NCBI RefSeq assembly: GCF_032854445.1
Contig: NC_088295.1
Location: 39,235,385 to 39,295,384 of the forward strand
Source of the DNA: Liolophura sinensis
Taxonomy: Eukaryota > Mollusca > Polyplacophora > Chitonida > Chitonidae
Direction: 5' to 3'
DNA: 60,000 nucleotides
Below, one piece after another: positions 1 through 12,200 of the stretch (position 1 is its first letter; the number at the start of each line of letters is the position of its first letter). The position numbers and the translations under genes are program-made. The notes under the pieces were generated by a model. It was not told the origin of the DNA, searched no databases, and worked only from the letters and a program-made list of their open reading frames with translations.

Positions 1-3000
1 GAGAGAAATAGGCCTTCATAACAACTGTGTCTCTATGAGTTATAGTCCAGCTCATGCTGGCTTCGTCTCCAGCCGTAAGTGGGAAGGTCTGGCAGCAACC
101 TGCGGATGGTCATGGGTTCCCCCGAGCTCTGCCCAGTTTCCTCCCACCATAATGCTGGCCGCCGTCGTATAAGTGAAATATTCTTGAGTACGGCGTTAAA
201 CACCAATCAAATAAATAAATAAATAAATAAATCATAACAAACACTACTTGTAGATTTAAATGTGTGGACATATTGAAATAGAGTAATGAATTGAATCATA
301 CAGTATTGATTCTAAAATGGTCTCTCTTGCACGGATATGTAGCTCTGTTAAATGTGTTTTTGACTGATCTTTACTGGCAATGGCTTATGAAGTGCAGACG
401 GCCATGGAGTCATTGAAGTTCTAACCATGAACTACGAACACTTGTCTTAATAATCATATGACTTCATTTTATTCCTATGCTTCTGGCTACAGTATGGGAT
501 CTGTATTTTTGTATAACTTGTTGCCTGCTCCTGTACATTACGGCTAAGAAATTTTGATTTCAATTTGAGATTTCAAGTCTGGTAAAAAAATGTAGAGTTA
601 CTGTAAATCTTAAACCTTTTCCAACATTAAAATTATTTTATTGAGTGGAATTTATGCATACAATTATGAAAATGATGCTAAAATATCCTCAACATAAAAC
701 ACTGATTAAATTAATAAAGAAATCAATCTTAACAGAATAGGTAAACTAGTGAGCTTTGAATTATTTACAGTGCTGTATTAGTAATTAATTTTTAAGTACA
801 TGTATGAAGATAATGATTTTTTTATTATATAGAGAGATGTATTAGTAGGGTTGATACAGAACTCTAAGATAGAAATCTAGGTTGACACAACTTTTGCATT
901 TTTTGTTTACATGTTTCCATGACTGTGTTAGCCATGTACTCTGACAAGTAGGAAAGCTACACTTATTGTTATGTCATTGTTATGGATGGGCCAAAAAGCA
1001 AAGACAGAAAGGGTAAGAGCATGAGACTGTTTTGTCTGTCATTCCTTGTGGGTAGTGGCTGAACACATTTAGTTTACCTGCCCCCCAAAATGTACTGAAG
1101 TACAGAGTCTTGTTTTGCGGCTAGCTCTCCTCAGCTTCTATGACATTCCAAGTGGGAAGGCAAAGCTTATAAATGCCTGGGAACAGAGCTGTTCTGGCTT
1201 GTAACTGGCTGAACAGGACAGAGTTATGTCACGGCTTCCTGGAATAAATTAAAGGGAGCATGTGGTTATCAGGTACGTCTGTGCTCTGTGCTTATAGCCT
1301 GGCCTAGCCGGCCCCTTTAACAGCAGCCAGGGTGGCCGGCAAGCCAGAGTTAGGAGCTGACATTTAGCCGTGATCCTGTGTCAAGATGTGATCTCTGCGT
1401 GTTACAGATCAAGGCGATGGGACTGTTGGTTAACCCATTGCCTGACCTGACACTATAATAAAACTTCTCCTTTTTCCTCCAGTTGGGGTCGTCATGCCGA
1501 AGAGTCGCACCATTTAAAAATCACTTTTGTTTTAGCCCCATGGACATGGAGTGGTATAAAGTGTACGTGCTAGTGGAGGATGTGAATTGGCTGGCGGGTC
1601 AAGTCCGCCATGTAAGAAGTTAGCAGGAGAGTAAACAGAAACATGCTGTCTGTAACTCAGTATTGTCAGGAAAGTGAGGGGAAAAAATAAATGAGGTGTC
1701 ACCCCCAGGAAATCTGTTTGACATGGATGCTGACACTTTTTTTTTTTCTTTCTCCTTCTCTATTTTATTTCAAATGCCAGGTTTAAGTGTCTGGGTCTAA
1801 AGGTGGGTTCTGTGTGTGGGGGTGGGGTGTTTGTGAGAAAGGCTAACAACGCCAAACTCCCTGACATCCTGACTTGATTCTACTTACTTAGCCAGCATTT
1901 TGGGGCTGAACAGCACAACAGAAAACAATTAGTCTGCCTTATGTTTTATTCATCGGGGACTCCCCTGACTGGAACCTTTGACATAGCTGTAATGTGACAG
2001 AGTCTTCTCACATACTTTGTTGTAGCAGTGCTCCCAGTCCATTATCACTGCCTGTCATTACTTCCAGCTAGCTTTCTGTGTTAGATTTATATTAGCGTGA
2101 TTAATTTGTAGTCAGCAAAGCTGTTGGTGTACAGGTTTACTTGATTACCACATTCCTAATTTTGCAAGCACTTAGCGATCTGTAGACTGGTTGGCTTGTG
2201 TTATTTGGGAAAATAGGTGCTAATTATGTTACTCAGTAGTTACTCTCCTTGTTTGTTGTGCATTTTTTATGATAAACACATAGATACTATCTGTCAGGAG
2301 GATGGAATTTTTCAGGCTTCCAAAAGTTGTAATTCTGAAGGTTCTCCTGTGCTGTAAAACATCTGAGCACAACTGTCCCAAATTTTTAACCCTCCCCTAC
2401 TCCCTCCAATATCAGAAACAAAGCTGCTTTGGCATAAAATCAAGTCATTCCATTGTAGGGGTACTGTACACACCTTTTGCATTTTATATTAAAGGGATTA
2501 CTTGATGATGGATAATTTAGCCTTCTTGAGGGACTTTTTTTTATTAATTACTTATTAAAAACAAGTTGAAATACCTGTACTTTGATTCCAATTTCAACGA
2601 GGGAGGTGAGATAAATATTTCTTGATGATAATTAAACACTGATATTGATAATAATTGAGGTCAAGTTAGTGTAATTGTTTTAGTCCTGTCATTTATGCAG
2701 TGGATAATGTCATATAACATTATCTATGACATGAATGATTTAATGCTTTGTTTTGTGGATGTGACAAGTTGATGGGTATTTTTTGTCCCTGTGAGATATT
2801 TTAATTGTGTATTAAAAAGGCAGAAAAAGTCTTGTGAAGAACATGCCTAGTCTGTACGTCTTGGTCAGAGATTAAAGGCTTATCAGACCTAAAAATGGAC
2901 TTTATTTTTTTTAGGCCATGATTCTAGGTCACCTAAAATTTAATAATATTATGCCTATAATGCATTTACCTTTTAATTAAAACAAACCGAGTGCAGAGTA

Positions 3001-3202
3001 TTGAGAAAATATGATGTTATGTTTTTTCTTTCAAGCAGATTAGACTTCTCTTACTGAAATTAAGTGTTTTTATATATTTATATATTTGTCATGAAGCCTA
3101 TTAATATTTATCTTATGTTATTTAAGGTGAGTTTAGTTACTTTAGCAAAGAAAACTTTGTGTATATATGTGTATTGATGGTAAATTTTTCTTTGTTTTAC
3201 AG
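1..3202. other. Upstream non-coding DNA or AEBP2 intron
   Basis: Apart from the SINE at the left edge I see no supportable coding exon. A TATA-like string (cttataaatg, about 1165) is followed about 100 nt later by a good donor (CAG|gtacgt, about 1274). The sequence between is not open in the phase required by the exon at 3203, so at most it is a non-coding first exon. Confidence 0.5.
38..232 (+). mobile_element. tRNA-derived SINE, copy 1
   Basis: It contains 'ccagctcatgctggcttc', 'ataatgctggccgccgtcgt' and 'acaccaatcaaataaataaa', the diagnostic blocks shared by the other copies in the window. A B-box-like gttatagtcc lies at its left end. Confidence 0.85.
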
Positions 3203-3283
3203 GAACTTTTATGATAAGCTTGGTAAAACAAATTGTGCTGTGAAAAGTGAGCCTGTGAAGAACTCTAGCCAGGAGAAAAGCAG
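3203..3283 (+). CDS. AEBP2: AEBP2 upstream coding exon (81 nt)
   Basis: The acceptor is tttgttttacag and the donor is CAG|gtaacc. Only one of the three frames is open, and it is the frame that joins the zinc-finger exon in phase 2. It encodes 26 hydrophilic residues including a V-K-S-E-P segment, a possible SUMO-type site (inference). It starts one base into a codon, so another coding exon must precede it. I cannot place that exon. Confidence 0.7.
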
Positions 3284-6200
3284 GTAACCTACATGTAATC
3301 ACTTATCGTTTTGGAAAGTGTACAGTGGCTTTGACGAGACTGTCATTGAGAAGAGTGTTTAAAACCAGTTTTTGACATACTTTTGTGCAGGACTGTTTGA
3401 AGCTTGCCGAAAAATTTGAACTGCATACACTGATTGTAAAATTTACTAATAAAAATAGTACAAGAACATGTACATTAGTGAAATTTCATGTAAAGTACTT
3501 TTGTTAAATGTTACTTTTAATCATGTTGACACATACAGTAAATGACTTACAATTTCGCCTATGATTAAGTTGTATATTTTAAACTGTCTTACATTTTCTT
3601 CTCTGTTCCACAGTGGTGTTGTTGGTTCAGGAACCTGTTGCCAGCTTTTGTCTAATAAAAAAGTGGTGTCAGAGTGTTGTACCAAAAACCAGAATGGAAC
3701 CAGTGGGAGAACAAGCAGTTGTACACCAACCTCCAGTTGTGCCAGTGACACTAAAACTAGCTGCACTAGTAACACCAAAACCAGCAGCTGCACTAGTAAC
3801 CCCAAAACCAACAGCTGCACTAGTGACACCAAAACCCACAGCTGCACTAGTGACACCAAAACTAGCTACACTAGTAACACCAAAACCAATTGCACTAGTG
3901 ACACCAAGTCCAGCAGCTGCACAAGTGACACCAAATCCAGCTCTGCTAGCGGAAGTAGTACTGCTGTCAAGACTGAAAATGGCATTGGACTCGGCATTAG
4001 TAAAAGTGGCAGTCTACCCTGCGGTCCTCTGTCTATAGCAAGTGGCATAGAGTGTAGGTTGAATGCACGAGTGCCGTGTCATAACAGTAATGGTATAAAC
4101 TTTGTATTCCGCCATCAGTCACCGACCGCTCTCACCTCATCACCTCTGGCCAGTCTCTGGCGCACGAACAGCTCTGAGTTGACCACGCCAGACACCTCCC
4201 GCTCGTCGACCCCGCTGCCCTTGTTTGGGGGCTTGTCACCATTCTGTGTGGGCCCTGGGGGTGGGGATGACATCAAAACCCAGGAGAAGGTGGAAGAGAA
4301 ACCTGTGCTAATAGAGTGTAAGTGGAGTAAGTGTGGGGCGAGTCTGGACCCTGCCACTCTTATGGACCACATCAAACAGACTCACGTGGAGTCTCAGACA
4401 GGTAATGAAACGTTTGTCTGTCTCTGGGAGAAATGCAAAGTGTACAACAAGACCTCATGCTCCTTGTCCTGGCTGGACCGCCATATCTTGTGCCACAGCG
4501 GTAACAAACCGTTCAGGTGCATTGTGGAAGGCTGTGATCTTCGCTTCCCCTCTCAGCACACCCTGGAGCGACATGTGAACAACCATTTCAATACCCAGCC
4601 GCCCCCTAGTGCCCGCGCAGTTCGCTCCAGAGATGACACGCCCACCAAAATCTGCAGGAAGAAGAGATTGAAGAGGAAACGACCAGCACAAGGTGGGTGC
4701 CGTAATGAAGATAATCCGTGTTAGATAAACGACACAGTTTGCAGTACTTGCTGTTTGAGGCGAGTGATCACTCTCGTGCACACATTTTTTGGTCATCTTA
4801 GCTTTTGTGAGACTCTGCTGCAGCACTTTTTTACGAACATTTTCAAGCCCCAAAGAGGCCTGCACCAGTTTCATGGGTACATGAATTCTCTATCAAGTTT
4901 TTGAACTATGAACAACAGACCACTGAGCTGTAGGCCCAGTGAAAGTTCAATTAATGATGTCAGCCATAAGCGATCTCTGTGAAACAACAACAACAACAAA
5001 AAAATGTATTCTGGAAGCGCAACTTCTTATCTTTTATAACCAGGCTATGCTTTGACTACACAAAATGAAGACATAACTCAATGTTCAGTCAAAGACACAA
5101 GACGGGCATGCCAGATAGTTTGTCAGTGGAAATATCTTATAGATGGACCCACAGGAGGTCAGATTATTTCCTGGTTCAGTTTATCAGGCTAATCACACTA
5201 GCCAGTGATATAACCAGTTGGACATACAACCAGTTAGGCATAAAGAGCTACATCCTCAAAATTACTCAGTAGCAGTAGAAACCTTTCCACATCTGTATTA
5301 CTACTAGGAGTCTATGACATTGGCTGATGCATGTGCCTTCCTAAACTGTGACGGAATGTTTAAACCATCCAGGTAGACAGTGACTGTTGTCAGCTGAGTA
5401 TTTGCACAGCCAATCAGAGGGCTGCAGTGGCCACCTATAGTACACAGTTAGCCAATTATGGGAAGCGATTTGCATATCAAAGATAACTCCAGTGAATTGG
5501 TACTCAAACGGCCCACAATGACGTTTTTTTTTTTCGACCATAGCTCAACATTTACTCAACCATTTGCAGCATTGGAATTGTTTACGGATTGCCACATACA
5601 GTTCAAAATTTGCATATCAAAGACCACTCCAGCGAGTTGGTATTCGAACATCCCACAATGAGGTAGTGTTTTTTTTTTTACTACCATAGCTCAACATTTG
5701 CTCAGCCGTTTGTAGTGTTGGAATTGTTTGTGGATTGCCACGTACAATTCACAATTTGCATATCAAAGACCAGTGCCTCAGTTTTGTGCACAAACTTCCC
5801 ACAATGACATCTTTGCCACCACAACATTTTACACTTTTATCTTTATTCTGATTCTGTTGTCTAGTTGACTGCTATAGCAGGTGAGCTGGTGGGATTCTCT
5901 GAATGCCTTGTTTTTCCCTGAAATTTGCTGAGTGGTTATTGGTGCACCACTTATATACACGTCAGAGAATACGATTCAAATATTGGAAATTTTGTGGGAT
6001 TGTTCTTTATCATTTTAAAATAATTCACCTTGTAATATTTTGGGGAGCGATTTTTCTCTTTTTGTGAACACTCGCCATGGAGGTTTTAGGTGCACTGTTT
6101 TTAGCTCTCCTATAAATGACAGTGACTAAATATGGCCACAGTACGGAATTATTTAATCGGTGTTGTGTATTATTTTAAATATAATATGGCAGTCAAAAAA

Positions 6201-9200
6201 ATGTTGTAATGGTGAACCTGCTTTGAAATGGCTGTAACATCTGGACCCACGATGATTCACGAAGACATCATTTTCATTGTGAAAAGAGTAAAAATTAGAG
6301 AAAATTGAGTTTAAAGGTGAACCGTCCTAGTTTTCTTTCTCATTTTACCTAACTGAATGGTATACCGGTAATATGGGAAAAAATGTTGTAAAAAACTTGT
6401 AGAAAATTAAAAATATTAACAACAAAAATTCCGAGGAAAAAACTCACATCGCTTGTCTGCCCCTGAAAGGCGCTATTGTGCCAAGTGTGTGTGACATAAC
6501 GGTGGTCAGCCACATTGGATTTGATCCATGTTTTTTTACACGAAAACTGCTTTTGTGACCAGGAATGTTGAAAATAACAGGCACTGCTTCCTGTTTCAAC
6601 CGTTGTCAGATTTTTTATTTTCCGTTCCACTTTAGAATCCAATTCCAAACCCCATTTTTAGCCGGCATGAAATGGTCTCGTCGCATAGCTATTATCCATT
6701 ATCGTCGCATGGAGAGGTCCATGAAAGGCATGAAATCTAATCCCATCGCAATTCGGTGTGAGATTAGCACAGTTCATAGCTGCCCAAAATGGCATCGCTC
6801 CACTGTCATAAACTATCGGGACATCAAGGGCAGATAAGCGTGTAGAGAATACCAAGCTTTGTGAAACTCGGCCTGACAGCCTTTTTTTACAACATCTAGC
6901 GATTTTAATTCTTTAAATCACTTCGGTTCCGTGTTCCAGTTACCTCTAGGTTATACTGTGTCAATTTTGCAAGAGAAATTTCCTTTAAAACCTTCACCTT
7001 TAAAATGTTTTTTTGTAAAAAATCAAGGCCCTGTTGTTTCGAAAAAAAAAAAAAAAAAGTGCACCAAAGTAAATTTATTCACTCCATGGAAATGAACATC
7101 ATAAGATCTCCCTAAGGCTGTTAAGGCCATTGGATAGGAAAGGAGTTGTCTCTATAAATAATGATAAGTAGCTGGAGCAACAGAGTGGTGCATGTGTGTC
7201 TGTCTGACAGGTGAACTACTAGCTCAGCTTCTGCATACTTCCATGGTGTATAGCAGATGGAAATCTGATGTGTATATGGTACTGTACATAAAGCTGGTAA
7301 CAAGATATACTTGCCTTTCTGGAGTCACCCTATTTGTAGTACTCTTTATTATATACATATACAGTAATTACTTTAATATGCTGTCATTTTCAGCCAAGTT
7401 AATGCACAGTGAGAGAGGTAGAATGTCAGTATCCATGATACAAGCAGAAGAATCTCACCATTTCAGAAGTGAACATTCCTTATGAACGGTGGTGACATTT
7501 GGTATCACCAGCATGCTAACTATTCTTTTCATGTTTGGGATGGTTGTATATGTACCTCTTGTGTAAGGAAAAGGGCCTTGCCTTTCAGTCACTGACACAT
7601 GAGGTACGGGAATTTGTCGGCTCTCGTTGTTCACAATAACGCAATAAGTTGGGAGTCTCCCACAAATACGGTCGCTATCAGTTCAAGTCCAGCTCATCGC
7701 TGGCTTCCTCTCCAGTTGTGCTTGGAAAGGTCTGTCTGTAACCTGCGGATAGTCATAGGTTTCTAGGGTTTTGCCGCTTACCTCCCACTATAATGCTGTC
7801 TGCTGTGACATAAGATGAAATATTCGTAAAACACCAATCAAAGAAATAAATGTTATTTCATTTACCTATAAACTTGATCGTTATTGATACTAAAAGCATC
7901 GAAACCTATATTGTAGATTATTTTTTCATGTATACTACGCTTTGTTGCTTTTGGTAACATCAGAACTTAACAATAGTTGTGTGCAAAATGATAACATCTA
8001 CATGTTGGACAATTTTCAGTCATCATCAGATTCCATCTTATTTCCATTGTTGGTAATCTGATCTCGGTAACAGATTATGTGTGTGCATGTGCCTGAGTGC
8101 AGTCCAGTCTCTTTGTCTGGTAATACAATACCGGTTGAGTGTTTTGTAAGTCATTAGAAGGGAATGTGTATTGTTTGACTACACTGCTAATAGTTATGCC
8201 ATGAACCTCGGCAACAGTTGCTAGGATATTTGACATCCAACACTTAACCTGGGACAGGTCAAAGGTTGAATACATGGAAAGCCAGATGGTAAATGTAGCA
8301 GTGCTTGCCTATATGACTGGGGAAAAATACTTTGGCAAAAGTGGAGGGCTGGAATATTTCCCTCATGACATCCTGCCCAAGACTTTCCCACATTTAAACT
8401 TCTAAGTGGTTTTCCATGCTTGCCCCAAACACATGTGTGCCATGGTCTGGAAGTCTGGCAAACATGTACATGGACATGGACAGTATAATCAGTATTTATT
8501 CTGCTGACCTATATTAAACTCTGTGGTTTTGTATGTATTATCAAATTTGAATTTCAAATTATCACATGTATATCAATATGGTACATGTATCCAAATGGCA
8601 ATGGGGCCAAAAAACCACTGGTGTCTGAGTGGCTGTAGGACAGTTTTATGTCTTTCAGGTCACATGGGAATCAACACAGATTAACAATATTTGACACGAG
8701 TCCTCAGGGAGATGGTGCAGTCTAACATCTTCATCATATATAACATACAAATCTGTAGCTCACAGGAAGGAAAGTTTATCCGTAACTGGCCAATGGTTGG
8801 TGGTGTACCCATCCTTGAAATCGATTGACAAATTGTTCAATTGAGGCATTAAACAAGAGTCAGATAGTAACAAGTAGATATGAGTCAGTCTTGTGGTTGT
8901 TCAAGCCAAGAATTGTTTGGCAGTCAGAACTAGTATTTGATTTCTATTTTACTTTGTGCGAAAATATTTCACGTACCCTGGTAAGGCACCCTTTGACACC
9001 TTCTGATTTCACGCTGCAGTTGAAGTAATGGTAGATGGCACAGTAAGGGTTACTTTGTATTGATTGAGGTCTTGCGATCTCGGAGGAAATGGATCAGACA
9101 GGTTAACTAGCCTATGTACTTTACACCAGAACCACACACCAGATGTTGAGTCTAATATATAGTACATATCTACTCCATTTTATTTTCACCTTTTTACTAA

Positions 9201-12200
9201 CCATCAGTGCATGATCAGATTGAAATAATAAGCCATTTGCTCAACATTTGAAATATGTGCATGTACATGGTGCTAGAGACTACACAGATACAGTGTATCA
9301 ATTGATCAGTGCAGTGTTTGTGTGACAATCTGCAAATGTTCTGCTTGTGATGGAATCATCTGTATCCAGATCACTGCAACAAAGCCAGTGGAAAACAGGC
9401 GAATTGTTTACTGCAAAGTCAATATATGTATTTATAGACTAGCTTTTTGAGCTGTAGGTTAAACAGTGTTTTTGCAGAGGAAATGTGAGCACTGCTTCAA
9501 AAAAAGAGAAAAAAGAATTGACACGATATGTGTAGCATGAGGAGAAGCATGCGATTGCCGTTTCCCAAGTGGTGGTCTTATAACAATATCAGCATCTGGT
9601 AGAGATTTTCTCTCAGCCTGCTGTCAGTGGGAGTGACAATTTACCATCCCATCTCTGGTTTCTACAAGTTTATTCTCACTCCTCAATAATACTCTGACTG
9701 GCTCTTAAATCTGGGGCCTGAGTGATCATTCATAAAGGAGGAGGTTCCAGCCAGAGCAGTGTCTCGTCATTGAGGTCACAGGTTCACTCCAACTGAGAGC
9801 CATCTATTTATTTCTGTATTTTGTGTCAGTCAAAGGCTGAGTTTAATGAATTCTCTATCTCTGAACTGTTATTTAAAAACAAGAGCCTTCAGCTTTATAT
9901 GCTCATCTTGTTTTTACACAAAGGTATATATGTATGTTACATGTGGAATACTTGAGGAATATGTGTGCATGTATTTTACATCAAACATACGGGTCATGAT
10001 GACACATACTGTAGAGATACTAGTGCGTCACTTCTATGTTACATATACCTCCGAAAACGCCCCTTTGTCTTTCTTCCATGGTAATGCTGGCCGCTGTGAT
10101 ATAAGTAAAATATTCTTGCCTACAGCATAAGTTTTGCATCAAATAAATAAAACAGGCCCAGTCAGTCTGTGTATGTAACATTATACATACATGTAGGTAT
10201 AATGTCCATGGTTGGTTTTGTTCATTCATGTTGCATCATGTATAGACTGATCTATCAACTTGTCATTTGTGATAATTCACCTATTGTATTTCACATCTGT
10301 TACAGCTTATTCAAGCTTTCAATCCTGAAGACATTATTTGATCAGCCATAAGACAGTCTCATCAAATAATCACATGGCTAAACCTTCATATAATTCCAAA
10401 AATCAGTCAAATCTAAAAATGAATGAACAATCATGTTGATTTCTTCAGCTTCATCATTTAGTTTGGACATTGGCCTTGTCCAATCATTTCCAGCATAACA
10501 GTCCATCAGTTCAGCACATGGGACTTCTAATTAACCGTTCTGGCCTTAGAGCTAATGCTATTTATTGGACTCAACCATTCTATTGTTGCCCCCATCAGCT
10601 GTCGATACAGGTACTGGCAGACTGTAGTTCATTGCTAAATGATTAAGATGTTCACCTTCCGTTTGAAGTGGCTTGATAGTCCGGGTGGAAAAATGATACA
10701 GTTTCACTGTTGTATTGAAGAAAGGCCAGTATCTCTGAGATCAAACCAGGCACCGTCCAGGCCTCATGCTGTTAGTGAATGGAGTTTGAATCAAATCTTA
10801 CTTTGTTTAGAATAAATATTGCTCCAGACAAAATCCTCACTGATAAACATATAGATTTTCTATTCATGTGGCTTACCTGCAGCCTATCAGTCTGGTGGGA
10901 ATGTACAAAGCAGAAGCTGTTATGGGAAACAGTTAAATAGTGTGTAAAAGAACATGTGTGGATCTGGGAAAACGCATGCAGTGTAGAGTCATGATGTGAG
11001 TCCCCTCACAAGTCATGGCAACCTTCTCACAGCTTAGAACCAATATGTGATGTTGGTGCCGTGTCAATTGAGTTACGGAGGATCATTTGATGATAAACCC
11101 GATCGCAAAGTTCTCAGCTCTTCAGTCCGCCAAGGCTAGACTGTTACTTAACTGTTGCTCAGTTGAGGCGACAACCAGTTGTGTTGTTCCGTGATAAGTC
11201 ACTATTGATTCGGCATGATTAACTTTCGTTCAGAAATCATAAATTTCTCAGACCCTTCAGCTTGAGAATGTTAATAAGCTTTCAAGAGGGTATAAACATT
11301 GTGTTTAAATTTAGAACATGTGAATTGAGCTGGTCCTGTTCACCGTAGGCTGATTCAATGAAGTCATTTGATTTGAATCCACTGTGCACATACTGTGTAG
11401 TCATTCTCCACTATGGCCAGATTATATCTGATAGATTTATTCCTATCCTAAAACTGCCTGAAAAAGAATTTACCAAGTAGCAGAGGGAAATTAATTGAAT
11501 TTATCTGCAGTTTTTAATATTCTTGCCTTGCTTTTCACTATCGAGGAATTCAGTTATTTGGTAAATGCACATGAAGTACATTATCATGCTTACAGTTTTA
11601 AAAGAATTTATTGTTGCTTCTGATTGTATCTGTTTACTTTTAGATTTTTTTTCACCTTTTGACATCTGTTGTTAAGTTTACTTCTGATAATGTTTTGTCT
11701 TAATAATGATAATTTTTATGTCTGCATTTACAAATAATTCACAGTGCAAGTTCTTTTAAGCAGATTTTGTTATCACCATTGGACATACATATATATATTT
11801 CTTTGCTTATATGGGTAACAGTGGTTTGCAGTTGTGAATAATATTTACGCACTTTGGGAGGTTAACACATGTAGTTTTTCATGCATCATCAGCTCACGTC
11901 CCCAAATATCCTAAACATTTTGGGATGTTAAAGAGAAACACTGAATACAGTTTACATAACTTTTAATTTGATCTTGCAAAAAAAGTAAGATTTTATTAGT
12001 CTCTGTAGAATAAAGTCCTGGAAGTAAGGCATACTTGAAAATAAACTTAGTTTCAACTAGGAACAGGTTCAAAATTTTGATGAAAAAGTATTCTTAGTCT
12101 CCAGGAAGTCTAATTTTAGAAGTTACCTTCTTAACATTTTTTTCTGCATAACATGCTGTACAGAGCAAAATTAGACAAAACATTCCTGTATGCCATTACA

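Noticed and set aside
3613-4038. Plus-strand ORF with V-T-P-K-P repeats
   Set aside because: It is an alternate frame of the AEBP2 repeat. It does not connect to the fingers and the upstream exon is closed in the matching phase.
6310-7004. Possible TTAA-target DNA transposon
   Set aside because: Only 7-9 bp of terminal inverted similarity (AGGTGAA) and no coding remnant or second copy in the window.
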